Source of the DNA: Plasmopara viticola
Lineage: Eukaryota; Oomycota; Peronosporomycetes; Peronosporales; Peronosporaceae
Assembly (NCBI GenBank): GCA_001695595.3
Contig: MBPM02000003.1
Coordinates: forward strand, 248,001 to 312,000
Length of the DNA: 64,000 nucleotides
Reading direction: 5' to 3'
Below, piece after piece: positions 35,011-45,299 of this stretch. The notes under the pieces are model-generated. The model was not told the origin of the DNA. It ran no database searches and worked only from the letters and a program-made list of their open reading frames with translations. The translations under genes and the position numbers were made by a program. Every line of letters begins with the position of its first letter. Within the stretch, counting starts at the first letter, position 1.

Positions 35011-35991
35011 GACCTTTTGCGTTAAAGCTAAGATATACTAAAAAAAAAATTTTCGCGTCTTAACACACTAGTCCAATCAACGCTCTGAAGTATGATCTGC
35101 AAGACAAAATTACATGAATGAGCAGGATCTTAAGTAAGTGAACGTCGTGACTGTGCAATGGGTACTTGTGTTCTGTGGCTTTTTGCATGTTTAGTTTAGA
35201 TTTATTTCCCCCAGTACAGCTCAACTTTCAGGAGCATTCACGCAGAAGAAATTTCTTCAATGCCACCAATTCAGAAGGTGGGGCATTAAAAACTTGCCCT
35301 TAATTGGCATTTCCGTGTGCTAAGCCAAGCACATTCATAAAGTTTAAGGAATAAATATATTTTTGCCTGGATTTGCTGCTGGAGAAAAAATTCCCCAAGT
35401 ATAAGTACGGACACCATATGACTTGTTGAGTGGTCGCCACTTCTACTCGACTTTTCCAGCCCATTAGCAGTAAAGTAGCAGTCGTAACAGATCAAATTGC
35501 GAGGTCTTCCAACTATCGGATTTGCCACCACCTCTACTTTAAGCGTTTCCTGTTTACCAGTGCTTGTTATGAAATTGTGCTGAAGCTAGGGATCCCGACT
35601 TGACACCAGCAGGTCCCATAAATTTTCGGGCTCTAACATATCATGCGGTATTTTCGTGTCTTGCGAAAACGCTTTGCAATACGAAACCTATTTAGCGGTA
35701 ATGTCGCTGCGAGGCTAAATAAATCTGTCCTCTGCAGAAATAGCCTGTAAAATTTACAGCTGGAATTTGCATAGAGCGTTGTCAGGCCTTGGGTCCAACC
35801 CGTGGGTCTGTCCCGAAAGTCGGAGTGCTACAAATTAGGCTCCTCTCCCCCTCGTTTGTAAAAGCCATTTTAAAGCTTAGTATTAGACTAAGGACCTTCC
35901 GCATTGAGGTGTCCGCGCTGCAGCCACCCCCAGCCGGCGATTACGAGCGCTTCCGTCAAGTGGCTCGATCTGAAGTGGTTCAGAAGCAGTT
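35011..35991. other. Upstream region of the coiled-coil gene
   Basis: About 1 kb. The last 200 bp are clearly more GC-rich, consistent with promoter and 5' UTR. A short open frame ends in a TGA that overlaps the ATG of the next gene (ATGA), but it lacks an ATG of its own. Confidence 0.4.
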
Positions 35992-37956
35992 ATGACAACT
36001 TCCAGTGCAGTGTCCGTGCCCATCGCGAGTCTGCCACTAGAATCTTCGTCGACGCGTACGGGCCCCGAGCAACGTCTCGACGCTCAACGCCGTCGCTCCG
36101 CGCCCAAAATTACTGGTCGTAAGCTACGTCTGCCGCGAAAGTTTGTGATTACCGATGTGCCGGACGCCTCGCAGCAGCCTGAGCACAGCGAGGACGACAA
36201 CAATAGTAACAATAACGAGTATTCTAGCGAAGACCTCGCGGTCTCGAGTTTGACCGCACGCAAGGGGAAGACCCAAGTCAAAGGCCGTTTCACCATTACA
36301 GACCTGTCTCCAGAGCTCTCTGATGCTTCCTCGGAGCGCGAAGACCTGTCATCGTCGCTTGGACCGACGTGCGCACGCGGTGTCCCGCGGCGTCAGTCGT
36401 CTCGGCGATTGCTTACGAGGAGACCCTTCCAGTCGGCAGGTGATGTCCGTTCTTCGATGGGCTTGACGAACTTAAAGTCTGATTTACAGCAATCGACTTT
36501 GCGGCAAGAAGAGCCTATTTTTGCGTCGTTTCAACGCCCCGCACAGTCTTCTCCATCTTCGCACTCTACATGTGTGGCATCGTTGGGCAACTATAAGAGC
36601 AATCAGGTCACCCACCATATAAATAATCCACAACGGACGGTAAATGATCATCAATTGGAGTTCTTAGAGAAAGAGACGTACGAGATGAAGTCGATTCTAG
36701 AAACCATGGTGGCTACCAATACTCAGTGGATTGAGGCTCTCGCCTCTGTTGGACTTGTGAGTGCAAGACCTAGGCCAAACGGAGTCTTTGAACCGCCTGC
36801 ATCTTTGCCATTTGAAGAGAAGCTTCGTGACGTTGAGAAAGCGTACACGGAGTTGCAGGCTAAGCACGAGACTGTGTGCATTCAGTCTGAGCGCTTGGAA
36901 GTAAAGAACGCAATGCTTGAAATTCGTCTTCAGCAACAGACCAATCGATCGGCGATGCTGCGATCGCAGCTCGACAAGCTGACTCAGTACACTGAGAAAT
37001 TAATTGGTGAGTCTTCGGAGCCAATTCTTCACGACTACAACTCGGATTTGTACTCTATTCTGGGCAAACACTCCGAGACACATTCTCCTACGGCTGAAGA
37101 GATGGCGAGTGGCGGTGAGTACGGTTTGTATTGTAATGTAAGAAAATCTCGGCGGCAACGTGGACGTGATGTGGATGAGGAGTGTATGTCAGACACAAGT
37201 ACTGAAGGCGATTCAACAAGAAAAACCCCGCTTTCTGACGAGGACAATAATCGTTATCTTAGCGACACGGAGCTGCCCAGTACAGATACAACATCAAGTA
37301 ACAATCGAGATGGTGCCTCAGCTCTCGTCTCGCTGTTTGATGACCAGTGTAGCCAGCTATGCCAATCATCCTGCTTGAATTACGGATCAGATGACGTTTC
37401 CGTACTCAATTTACGGGATTCTTTAGGTGTGTGTCAGTCTGCGACGAATAGTGGTGACGACGAGTACAACATTGACAACCCGATTGGCACTCCAAAAGGG
37501 TTGTTGAATGGTCAGAAGTCCGAACGACTAATGCACAGCAACTCGGTGGTTTCTATTAACTATTCAACCGTTTCATCGAATTCGTCTTTGGCCGGCTACG
37601 GACTTCACCTGGCAACAATGGCACAGTCCAAATCTTGCAATGTTGCTAGTGCGGCTTCTACTAGTTTGTTTGGTCCGCATCCGGAACCGTACCCGAATGC
37701 CCTTAATCGGCGAACCATCGAGCAAGACGACAAGACTATTTACAATGTGTTGAGTCCGGAGAATCTTCGCTTTCACGACTGTCAGTCTTTGATTCAAGCG
37801 GCGGAAGAGAGAGTTGCGCAAAACTTGACCTCACGACGCAGTTTCCCCTTTTTGACGAGTAAGAAAGCTACTTCGTTGCCGGGAACGAAAGAAGTTTCCG
37901 AGCAAACAAGATCGACTGGTGGCTTGTTTCAACGATTTGCTGTGCGGCGGCGGTAG
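35992..37956 (+). CDS. Coiled-coil protein of unknown function with a duplicated [RK]F-x-I-T-D motif
   Basis: Intronless gene of 654 residues, not recognised as a named family. The N-terminal third is basic and Ser-rich and carries two short look-alike motifs, RKFVITDV (about 49-56) and GRFTITDL (about 98-105), each followed by an acidic Ser/Glu/Asp run. A helical region with heptad character spans about 222-340 (LEFLEKETYEMKSILETM, then EEKLRDVEKAYTEL and onward). The rest is Ser/Asp/Thr-rich and probably disordered, ending in a basic GLFQRFAVRRR tail. There is no signal peptide and no membrane segment. Codon use is balanced and the frame is unbroken, so it is very likely a real gene. A scaffold or docking role is a guess. 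Confidence 0.82.
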   Translation: MTTSSAVSVPIASLPLESSSTRTGPEQRLDAQRRRSAPKITGRKLRLPRKFVITDVPDASQQPEHSEDDNNSNNNEYSSEDLAVSSLTARKGKTQVKGRFTITDLSPELSDASSEREDLSSSLGPTCARGVPRRQSSRRLLTRRPFQSAGDVRSSMGLTNLKSDLQQSTLRQEEPIFASFQRPAQSSPSSHSTCVASLGNYKSNQVTHHINNPQRTVNDHQLEFLEKETYEMKSILETMVATNTQWIEALASVGLVSARPRPNGVFEPPASLPFEEKLRDVEKAYTELQAKHETVCIQSERLEVKNAMLEIRLQQQTNRSAMLRSQLDKLTQYTEKLIGESSEPILHDYNSDLYSILGKHSETHSPTAEEMASGGEYGLYCNVRKSRRQRGRDVDEECMSDTSTEGDSTRKTPLSDEDNNRYLSDTELPSTDTTSSNNRDGASALVSLFDDQCSQLCQSSCLNYGSDDVSVLNLRDSLGVCQSATNSGDDEYNIDNPIGTPKGLLNGQKSERLMHSNSVVSINYSTVSSNSSLAGYGLHLATMAQSKSCNVASAASTSLFGPHPEPYPNALNRRTIEQDDKTIYNVLSPENLRFHDCQSLIQAAEERVAQNLTSRRSFPFLTSKKATSLPGTKEVSEQTRSTGGLFQRFAVRRR

Positions 37957-38294
37957 CTCGTGTGTTTTTTTAATCTCTAAGTTGTCGCATGGTCTCACCT
38001 GTTTTCATATCTTCACCAGTACAGTAGTGGCGTCGCCCGCTTTCCGACAAACTTGAAAATATAAGAAAAGCGTCAGATGATTGCTTAGCTTCATTATTGA
38101 AACTTTGAAAAGGACGCATAGTAGCTCGATCGACAGCCCCTGCTTGTCGCTTCCCACAGGTAATAGTAAAAGATAATAGCGACTTTACGAAAGTATACAA
38201 TATACATATAAAATAACTTCTACATTAATTTGTCTCTGTCTTCGTCTTTGTCATCTGATCATCAGATTTTAAATATTTAAATCAATCGGTGACC
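37957..38294. other. Short intergenic region upstream of the SNF2 gene
   Basis: 338 bp between two plus-strand genes, AT-rich near 38180-38285. No distinct element recognised. Confidence 0.45.
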
Positions 38295-41200
38295 ATGACG
38301 GCGCCAGGGCGATGGCAGCGTGAGTACGATCAGAATTGGCGCAATTACGCAAAGCAAGAAATTACCAAGCATTTGGGTACATATGCACTTGAATATTCTC
38401 CGATCGTGACACAGGCAGATGAGCGCCAATTGCGAGATGTTTTGGCGGCGGCAGGCATCAAGCACGCGCCGCTCAACCATAGCCGATGGCATGCGCCCAC
38501 ACCCGCGTCACAGACGACTTTTGGAACTTTAGCGTCACACGACTCAATTGCAATTGACGAGTCGTATGTTTATAATACTCCACCAGCCTGTGACAGCCAG
38601 AGTCTGTTTCCTGCTTTCAACTCACAAGATTTCGTGTCCCAATCGCCGTCTCGCCGCGTAAGCCCATCACAGCGATTGCAAATGCGAATGGCTAATACGT
38701 CGCCAATCGCAGCTACCAAAAGCATTTCTATCGATTGTGCTGGCACAATATCGCCACCATCTGGAGCTGCAAAGTCGCCTTGGACACCAGGACAATGGTC
38801 GCCAAAACCCGTTGGAAATACGCGACGAACACCTCGTCGGTCGCTTGAAGCGAATTTGAAGGACGATGTGAATCTCTCAATGCGGTCGTTTCAATTGAGT
38901 GACGACGTAAGCGAAGCGGTCCCCGTGAAGGAAGACAACACAGGGGTGAGAGAAGATGCACAAATGGTTAATGTATCCAAAGCGAATAAAAAAGAGGGGG
39001 ATGCTGCGTCGGCAATCATAGCAATACAAAAAGAGGAGAAAACGCATACCCAAAATGTCCAGTGTGTACAAAGTGATGTGAATGAGTTAGATCTGATGAC
39101 AAATGATGCTGACGAGACAAATGTATCTAAGCAGCTAGACTTCAGTAGTGACAGCGACCAAGACGATGGTGAAAAGACAAACAACTCTGTTGCCCACACT
39201 CACATTGAGGATGATAAAGTATATGCGGATGTGCCCGATGATACCGATCATGGGATGCAGCAGGTGCAAGGTACAACTAAGAATGCTTTGTGGCCTTCGG
39301 GTGCTGGTTTCGAGTTTGGGAATGGAAATGAATATGACACTGAGGACCGGCAACAAAAAGACGAACAGCAAGATTTCGAAATGCGTGAGCCAGAACAACT
39401 GATTGTGGATAGTACTAATAACACTCCCATAGCAAATCAAGCCGTCGGCGAATCCACTCAAGAAGAAGGCAAAAGTGTTAAAACGTCAGGTCACGCATCC
39501 ACGAGTAGCATGAATGTAGCAAAGCAGAATGGCTTTCCAGCTGCGGATCGTCCAGCACCTCCTTCACCTAACGTTTCTCCGCTAACCTCTTGCTTATCCC
39601 TCACGGATTCATCAGCGAGAAAACGAGCGTATGCTTCTATTACAGATTCACCGGCAAGACGTCCAACATTTGTCTCGTCGACGACTTCGTCAACTAAACG
39701 AACATCGATCGCTTCTCCTGAAAGGTTATCCATTCAAGTTGCTCAGACCCCTCCCACATCTCCATCGTCTCTTAAGCCAGGTTTGTCGCGGAAGCGTACG
39801 AATCGACGCGTGTTGTTGCATACCAAGCTGCCATTAGAAATGGAATACCGGTTTGAACGCGATCGACGGCGGCGCCATAGACGTCGAAAATCTTTTGTTG
39901 CGAAGCCAGGAGTTTTTCCATACGTCGTGCCTGACTTACTGGTTGAACTGCAGCCTTATCAAGCGGAAGCTCTCCAGTGGATGCTGCAACGAGAAAGAAA
40001 GGATGGGGATCCAGTTTTAATCGAACAACAGCGCAGTGGCAATGCAACAAATGTTACTTCATTAGTCGCCAAAGTTTGTGGCGGTGTACTTGCGGATGAA
40101 ATGGGTCTTGGGAAAACAATATGCTGCCTCGCTCTTATTTGTGAATCCCTTCGTCAAGCTCGAGCGGCGGATGCACTTAGTAGAAGCAAGACAGGGAGCA
40201 CGATACCTCACCTTACTCCTCCTACGCTCATCGTAACGCCGCTCTCTATTCTATCGCAGTGGGAGGTAGAAATTCGAGCCAAAACAAACCTGAGTGTCGT
40301 GACATATCACGGAGCTTCTCGTAAGAGCTTTCGCGCTGCAACACAATTTATGGGAACCGATATTGTGTTGTCGACGTACGACACCCTCCGGCTTTTGGAG
40401 TGTAAGGTTCAAGTCAAAGGCAGTAACGATGACGGTGAGCTAGCCGATAATCACAGGCTCGGTACAGGAGATGGATGGCATAAAGCGCCTCGCCTTACTC
40501 CACTGTCTAAAAAGTCTGTGGTGACATCAAAATTGCATCAATTGCAGTGGTTTCGAATCATTCTGGACGAAAGTCATTTAATTGCAAATGCTGGCTGCGC
40601 TCGAGCACGAGCTGCGTTCAAGCTTCGCAGTCAACGGCGGTGGTGCGTTACTGGAACTCCTATCCAAAATCGAACAGCAGATTTGGCGGCGCTCCTGCAC
40701 TTTGTAGGATTAGGCAGTCGTGCACATGCTCTTTCTGAAGGAGAATTAGGCGCGTTGGTGCCCCAACTTGTCATGCGCCGACTAAAATCGACCTTAGTCG
40801 CACACTCGAGAGTTCCCATTTTGAAGCTACCTAAAAAAACTGAAGAGACGATCAAACTAGACTTTTCTTCAGATATAGAGCGTGCTCTGTATATGCTGTT
40901 ACATCGCTCCACAAAACGACAAGTCTTTCAATATCTGCAGTCGAAGGAGGCCAAGCAACATCGTCGGGTGTCACTTGCTACTCCAACTAAAGATAGTGAA
41001 AAACAGCAGCCATCGTTCATGCACGTTTTTGAGCTTATCTTGCGTCTACGGCAAGTTTGCAATGCGTGTGCTTTGGTGACTACAGACCCGCTGGCAGAAG
41101 TAAAAGCACGAGCTGCTGCTGCTGAAGCACTGGTCGGAAAGGAAAGGGACGGTATATCCCCATTTTCTTCAGGAGAAGCGGAACTGCTAAGGCGTGTGCA

Positions 41201-41972
41201 GCAGCACATGAAGTCCAAAAAGGTGACCGGATGTCGTCCATTAGAATCAACAAAGCTGATAGCGTTGATGAAAGAGCTGAAAAAGGTGCGAGCTCGTCGC
41301 GAACGGGCGCTTGTGATTTCACAATGGACGAGCTTCCTTGATCTAATTGCCGAATGTCTGGAAATTCACAATTCTCAGTGCGAGACGAGAGTCTCAGTTG
41401 AAGCTGGCAACGAAGCCATTTCATTCGCTAAATTAGATGGTCGATTGTCTGGCAAAGATCGCGAGCAAGTAGTACGAAAGTTCCAACAGCATGAAGATCA
41501 TATCGAGATGGGACCCCTCGTTGGTCCACCGCTCGACGTTCTGCTACTCTCTCTGCGTACTGGGGGACTCGGATTGAATCTTACAGCTGCCGCGCATGTG
41601 TTTATTATGGAACCGAGTTGGAATCCAAGTCTCGAGCGTCAGGCCATCGATCGTGCGCATCGTTTCGGTCAGACGAAAGCAGTACGCGTTGTTCGATTTT
41701 TTATTAGAGGAACAATCGAGGAGCGCGTAGTGGCGTTGCAGAACAAAAAGCGCCAGCTCACTGCTGCCTTCTTGGATGATGGCGACATTCTGTCGAGCGC
41801 GATCAAGAACAGGTTGCGTGACACGCACTTGTCGACTGGAGATCTCAAGAGATTGTTTTTCAAACAGTCCGAAGACGAAGAGCGGCAGCGTTTACAAAAA
41901 ATTGACCCTTGCCCATTCGAGGATTTAGAAGGAAGTGATGCCAGCGTGACATGTATTGAGATAAGTGACTAA
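38295..41972 (+). CDS. SNF2-family DNA-dependent ATPase/helicase (Rad5/HLTF/TTF2-like group, no RING finger seen)
   Basis: Intronless gene of 1,225 residues from the ATG at 38295. The N-terminal ~510 residues are mostly low-complexity and charged. The ATPase starts with LQPYQAEALQWML, then Walker A in DEMGLGKT (K607), Walker B as DESH (758-761), VTGTPIQNR, and the second RecA lobe with LVISQWTSFLDL, LDGRLSGKDRE, SLRTGGLGLNL and QAIDRAHRFGQ (1116-1126). These motifs define SNF2 remodellers. The insert between lobes lacks the C3HC4 RING found in Rad5 and HLTF, and no HIRAN domain is seen, so lodestar/TTF2-like or a lineage-specific member fits better. Expected role: ATP-driven remodelling or stripping of proteins from DNA in the nucleus. 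It is convergent with the cyclin gene, with a 68-bp gap. Confidence 0.9.
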   Translation: MTAPGRWQREYDQNWRNYAKQEITKHLGTYALEYSPIVTQADERQLRDVLAAAGIKHAPLNHSRWHAPTPASQTTFGTLASHDSIAIDESYVYNTPPACDSQSLFPAFNSQDFVSQSPSRRVSPSQRLQMRMANTSPIAATKSISIDCAGTISPPSGAAKSPWTPGQWSPKPVGNTRRTPRRSLEANLKDDVNLSMRSFQLSDDVSEAVPVKEDNTGVREDAQMVNVSKANKKEGDAASAIIAIQKEEKTHTQNVQCVQSDVNELDLMTNDADETNVSKQLDFSSDSDQDDGEKTNNSVAHTHIEDDKVYADVPDDTDHGMQQVQGTTKNALWPSGAGFEFGNGNEYDTEDRQQKDEQQDFEMREPEQLIVDSTNNTPIANQAVGESTQEEGKSVKTSGHASTSSMNVAKQNGFPAADRPAPPSPNVSPLTSCLSLTDSSARKRAYASITDSPARRPTFVSSTTSSTKRTSIASPERLSIQVAQTPPTSPSSLKPGLSRKRTNRRVLLHTKLPLEMEYRFERDRRRRHRRRKSFVAKPGVFPYVVPDLLVELQPYQAEALQWMLQRERKDGDPVLIEQQRSGNATNVTSLVAKVCGGVLADEMGLGKTICCLALICESLRQARAADALSRSKTGSTIPHLTPPTLIVTPLSILSQWEVEIRAKTNLSVVTYHGASRKSFRAATQFMGTDIVLSTYDTLRLLECKVQVKGSNDDGELADNHRLGTGDGWHKAPRLTPLSKKSVVTSKLHQLQWFRIILDESHLIANAGCARARAAFKLRSQRRWCVTGTPIQNRTADLAALLHFVGLGSRAHALSEGELGALVPQLVMRRLKSTLVAHSRVPILKLPKKTEETIKLDFSSDIERALYMLLHRSTKRQVFQYLQSKEAKQHRRVSLATPTKDSEKQQPSFMHVFELILRLRQVCNACALVTTDPLAEVKARAAAAEALVGKERDGISPFSSGEAELLRRVQQHMKSKKVTGCRPLESTKLIALMKELKKVRARRERALVISQWTSFLDLIAECLEIHNSQCETRVSVEAGNEAISFAKLDGRLSGKDREQVVRKFQQHEDHIEMGPLVGPPLDVLLLSLRTGGLGLNLTAAAHVFIMEPSWNPSLERQAIDRAHRFGQTKAVRVVRFFIRGTIEERVVALQNKKRQLTAAFLDDGDILSSAIKNRLRDTHLSTGDLKRLFFKQSEDEERQRLQKIDPCPFEDLEGSDASVTCIEISD

Positions 41973-42040
41973 AGTTGTTTACAGTATAAATTAGGTTAAT
42001 TAGATTTCAGTTAGTTTTCTACAATAGATGTCGTTAAGGT

Positions 42041-43114
42041 TTATTGCATGCGTATGTTGGGTCGCTTGGTCTCGGGCTCGGATCGCGCAGGTGACGACGC
42101 GGTCCTCGCGATGCCAATGGTTGGAGAAGTGGATGCAGTTGTTTGAACAAGTGCATGACATCCTTGACAGGGAGATGGAGAGAGCGTCTCCGTGCAAATT
42201 AAGTACGAGTCATTCAGGTCATTAGAAATTTCGTTGTTGGTGTCGTGAAAAGACGGTCCTTGCTCAACAGCTGTGGGGCTCTGGGTCAACAGCTTTAAAG
42301 GCTCCATCAACTCGGATGTGGTTGTTTGTGATGTCTGAATCCGAGGCGAGGTAGAAGGTGAGCCAAAGTAGGCGCCACGCACAAGTTTGAAGGCTGCACG
42401 ATACGCGCTTTCCATGATTTTGACGGTCTTGAGTGCCTTAAGCACTTGTGAGACCGTGAGATTGTACTCGGACTTGGCCACGAGTTGGACAGCGGCCTTG
42501 GACAGACTTGAGGCTGAACAGTTGAGAGATGACGTGTCTTCGACCACGCGCTCAAGCAGATTGAATACTGAGGCGACGCAGTTCGCACGATGGTCGGCAT
42601 CATCGAAAGGAAGTTGATAAACAAAATCCCTTGCCATAGTAAAGACGTTGGGGGGGCTAAAGCGAAAGCCGATGAGACGTACGAGTTGCGCTTCAGCGTC
42701 AATCATCTGCGCACGCGAAAATTTGCGCTCGCACATGAGCGCCATCTCCTCCAAGAGAATGGGCTTGCCCTCATGCATCTTGCTAGCTGTCCACATGCAG
42801 ATCATACCCAGAAGCTGCAGCGTCACGCGATCCACCGAATGTACACTTAGGTACTGGTCAAGGAAATGTAGGGCCTTGAAGACCGTGTCCATCTGCAGCT
42901 CAAACTCTTTGGCAGTTTCAAACATCCAGCGACAAACACGCAGGCGCCAAGTCGATGTCATACCATGGCGCTGTACTTCAGAAATGTAGCGTGGGTTGCG
43001 CACCCCCAAGTAGTATTTTTCTCTAAGGATTGCCCACTGGATGATCTCGAGAGCCTCAGAGGCGCACGCCTCGGGCAGCTCGTAGGGCATCTTAGACATG
43101 GGTACGGAAGACAT
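42041..43114 (-). CDS. Cyclin (cyclin-box protein)
   Basis: Single-exon gene of 357 residues from the ATG at 43114. The open frame continues upstream to 43222 but without an ATG, so the MSSVPMSK start is preferred. Residues about 35-165 form a cyclin N-terminal box: a conserved Trp in the MRA-LVDW position (WRLRVCRWMFE), ALHFLDQYLS, then ASKMHEGKPILLEEM and LIGFRFSPP. A C-terminal cyclin fold follows (about 170-265, SKAAVQLVAKSEYNL). The last ~90 residues are Ser/Thr-rich. Known role: binding and activating a cyclin-dependent kinase. It is closest in feel to A/D-type mitotic or G1 cyclins, but no class-specific motif such as LxCxE or a clear destruction box was seen. Confidence 0.86.
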   Translation of the reverse strand: MSSVPMSKMPYELPEACASEALEIIQWAILREKYYLGVRNPRYISEVQRHGMTSTWRLRVCRWMFETAKEFELQMDTVFKALHFLDQYLSVHSVDRVTLQLLGMICMWTASKMHEGKPILLEEMALMCERKFSRAQMIDAEAQLVRLIGFRFSPPNVFTMARDFVYQLPFDDADHRANCVASVFNLLERVVEDTSSLNCSASSLSKAAVQLVAKSEYNLTVSQVLKALKTVKIMESAYRAAFKLVRGAYFGSPSTSPRIQTSQTTTSELMEPLKLLTQSPTAVEQGPSFHDTNNEISNDLNDSYLICTETLSPSPCQGCHALVQTTASTSPTIGIARTASSPARSEPETKRPNIRMQ

Positions 43115-43868
43115 ATCGACAGGGGTACGAAAATACGACAAAGAGAGGACTACACAACACGGGGCTTTAGTGGGTGACGGAAAACAACGGAATGGCAAGT
43201 GCGCGAGGAAGCCGATGGCCAAGCTTCATTGCTAAACCGGTATTGACGACAATATGAGCTGGCATGGGTATTGGTAAGAAGTACTCGATTGGTGATTAGT
43301 CAGGGAACGACTTACTGCGAATCGAATGTTAACATGAGAATCTTTTCAAGCCAATAGATAGCGATTATACGTGGGGAAATCTTTCGAAATTAATCCGGAT
43401 CCTTACGGTACATGCTTGTCATTCTGACGGTATCAGGTAACAAAACACATTGATGCCCCCTTTACCCCTGTGGCCTGAGCTATGAAGTATCACTCGCGAA
43501 GCTAAAGGCAGCAGCAGTGCTTAACCGTGTCCTAAAGGTATGAAGGGCTGACAGCACCTATAAATTGAAACGCTTGAAGACGCGGTTTGGACTTTGAGCG
43601 ACATGCCGATGTCGTCTGGAAAGTTCCTAGCTATGCGAAATTGTGCTGTTTCCAGCTATGTAAAATGTGCTAGAAAGCCTCACCAGTTTCTTATAAGGAT
43701 TCGATAAGGCACACATGTGGGGTCAGCACAGCGTGAGTGGCGGGGCGACTCGCGGATCTTCCGACAATGAAAGAATTGCGCAACATGATGTGCTGTATTT
43801 TCTTTGCGACGTTTAGTTGTTCTTTTTATGGGAATTTAAGTCGCAAATTTTGCAAATACGGTAAAATT
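43115..43868. other. Upstream region of the cyclin gene
   Basis: About 750 bp. The first 150 bp downstream of the start codon side are GC-rich and likely 5' UTR or promoter. The remainder holds nothing I recognise. Confidence 0.4.
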
Positions 43869-43948
43869 CCATACCTCTTTCTGATTTACACCGCTTATTT
43901 ACATGTGAGCGTATGTAAATAAGCTGTATAAATTAGAAAGAGGTATGG
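43869..43948. repeat. Long hairpin, 36-bp arms
   Basis: Left arm 43869-43904 and right arm 43913-43948 are inverted copies with three mismatches, separated by an 8-base loop. Each end starts or finishes with CCATACCTCTTTCT or its complement. The structure ends one base before a second hairpin. Confidence 0.93.
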
Positions 43949-43988
43949 CACGGCGGCATCTACATGGTAGAATGTAGATGCCGCCGTG
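43949..43988. repeat. Perfect 17-bp hairpin
   Basis: CACGGCGGCATCTACAT (43949-43965) and its exact reverse complement (43972-43988) are separated by the 6-base loop GGTAGA. It is GC-rich, unlike the AT-rich first hairpin it directly follows. It contains no T-run that would suggest a polymerase III terminator. Confidence 0.95.
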
Positions 43989-44069
43989 CTTCTATCGCCA
44001 TTCTCATAGCAGCATATGACATTCATTTTTTAAAAGCACATTCTTTGTAGATTGCATTGGCTTACGTTT

Positions 44070-44500
44070 TCAAAGTGACTGCGGATCATTTCTCACTACC
44101 AACCTCGGGTCCGGGTATACGCACAACCTGCCAAGGGCGTGAGTAACAGCACAATTGCACGCGGTTAACGCTTTTTGCAGTCGCCTACACAATTCCGTCG
44201 GCTGTATGCTTACTTCGAGAATATCTTGATCGATCATTTTTTTCCATCCGCGCCTCTTTTTTAATGACCCGTTAAATTTGACGTGCATAACCTCAAACTG
44301 TTGCTGCTTGGGTGGCATATCAAAAGAGAGCGACTGCACAAGACAACTTGCGCGTTGACGTGTCTGCCTGGCATAATCAGCACCCCAGGCACTTTTAAAC
44401 GGAGCGGCGATACAAGACTGCGCAACAAATTTCATTGGTCGCAATGAGACGCTCAACTGCAAAATATCTGAAAAATTGGCATCATATGCAAGAAAGTCAA
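44070..44500 (-). CDS. Unrecognised coding remnant or 3' exon
   Basis: A minus-strand frame runs open from about 44510 (after a TGA) to a stop at 44072-44070, about 145 codons. It begins near FDFLAYDANFSDILQLSV and contains MKFVAQSC, FNGSLKKRRGWKKM and a Cys-containing tail. It has no ATG near its left boundary; the first is at about 44432. The coding-like composition suggests a 3' exon of a spliced gene, or the surviving end of a decayed one. No family is recognised. No upstream exon could be joined convincingly. Confidence 0.4.
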
Positions 44501-44510
44501 ACTTGGGGCT

Positions 44511-45290
44511 TCAAACCGGCAAGGCATGACGCTTTCACCAAAGCAGGCGTCTGCACTCATGTTTTACTAAGCTCTTCAAGTCAGCCGGCTTTTTAAGAGC
44601 AGCAACTATAAGCGCTGAATGCGGAGACTTTCCAACTTCGTCTGACCAGAAAAAAAGAAGCGCTCATTAGTATGCCTTCCTTAAAACTGATCCAATCATT
44701 ATTCATCGTCCTAAAACCAACGATGGTGGCTCAAACGTCATTGTAATTTGCCGAAATTTTGCGGGCTACAAGATCATGCAGTGGGATGATAGCAGCGTCT
44801 GCCTAAGGTCGATTAAAGAGCCTCATCTCATGGCGTCGACGAGTTGTCAGACGACATCATGTTTACAATTGATTGTAAACGCATCCGACAGTGTCGTTGA
44901 ATAGATCAAATGCTCCTGATGCCGACCCTGCATTCCTTGTACAGAATTGAGTTCGATATGATGGACATCTTGCGTGCATGTGCTTCACGGACTTCGTTTG
45001 CCGCTCGCCTCGAAAAACAGTGAAGAGGCAATTGTGTTGTGCAACTTTCATTTATGAAACGAACACCAGTGCTCTTGCTTCTTTTGGTGTGTATTGTGAG
45101 TGCACTTTAAATTACCGTCACGACGCAAATTTTTTTTGGTCTATTGCGATGCTTACTGCTGCGCTCCGACCCATAATATCAATGTTTCTTTGATCGGCCT
45201 GCTTGCATCTGCTCCGATTATTTGATTTTTATCAGGAGAGAGTACTGGCTTGCTGCAGGACGTAAAACACAGCTCCAGCTGGCAACTTAC
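44511..45290. other. Intergenic stretch, no recognisable gene
   Basis: About 780 bp of AT-rich sequence with only short frames. Nothing recognised. Confidence 0.4.
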
Positions 45291-45299
45291 TTGCCTCTG

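Noticed and set aside
38289..38294. Start of the SNF2 protein two codons further upstream
   Set aside because: The codon there is GTG; the first ATG is at 38295.
42307..43177. Overlapping frames inside the cyclin gene on both strands (up to 131 codons)
   Set aside because: They lie within the cyclin coding frame and show no family signature.
43115..43222. N-terminal extension of the cyclin to 43222
   Set aside because: The upstream part is open but begins with TTG and has no ATG; the conserved protein starts at the ATG at 43114.
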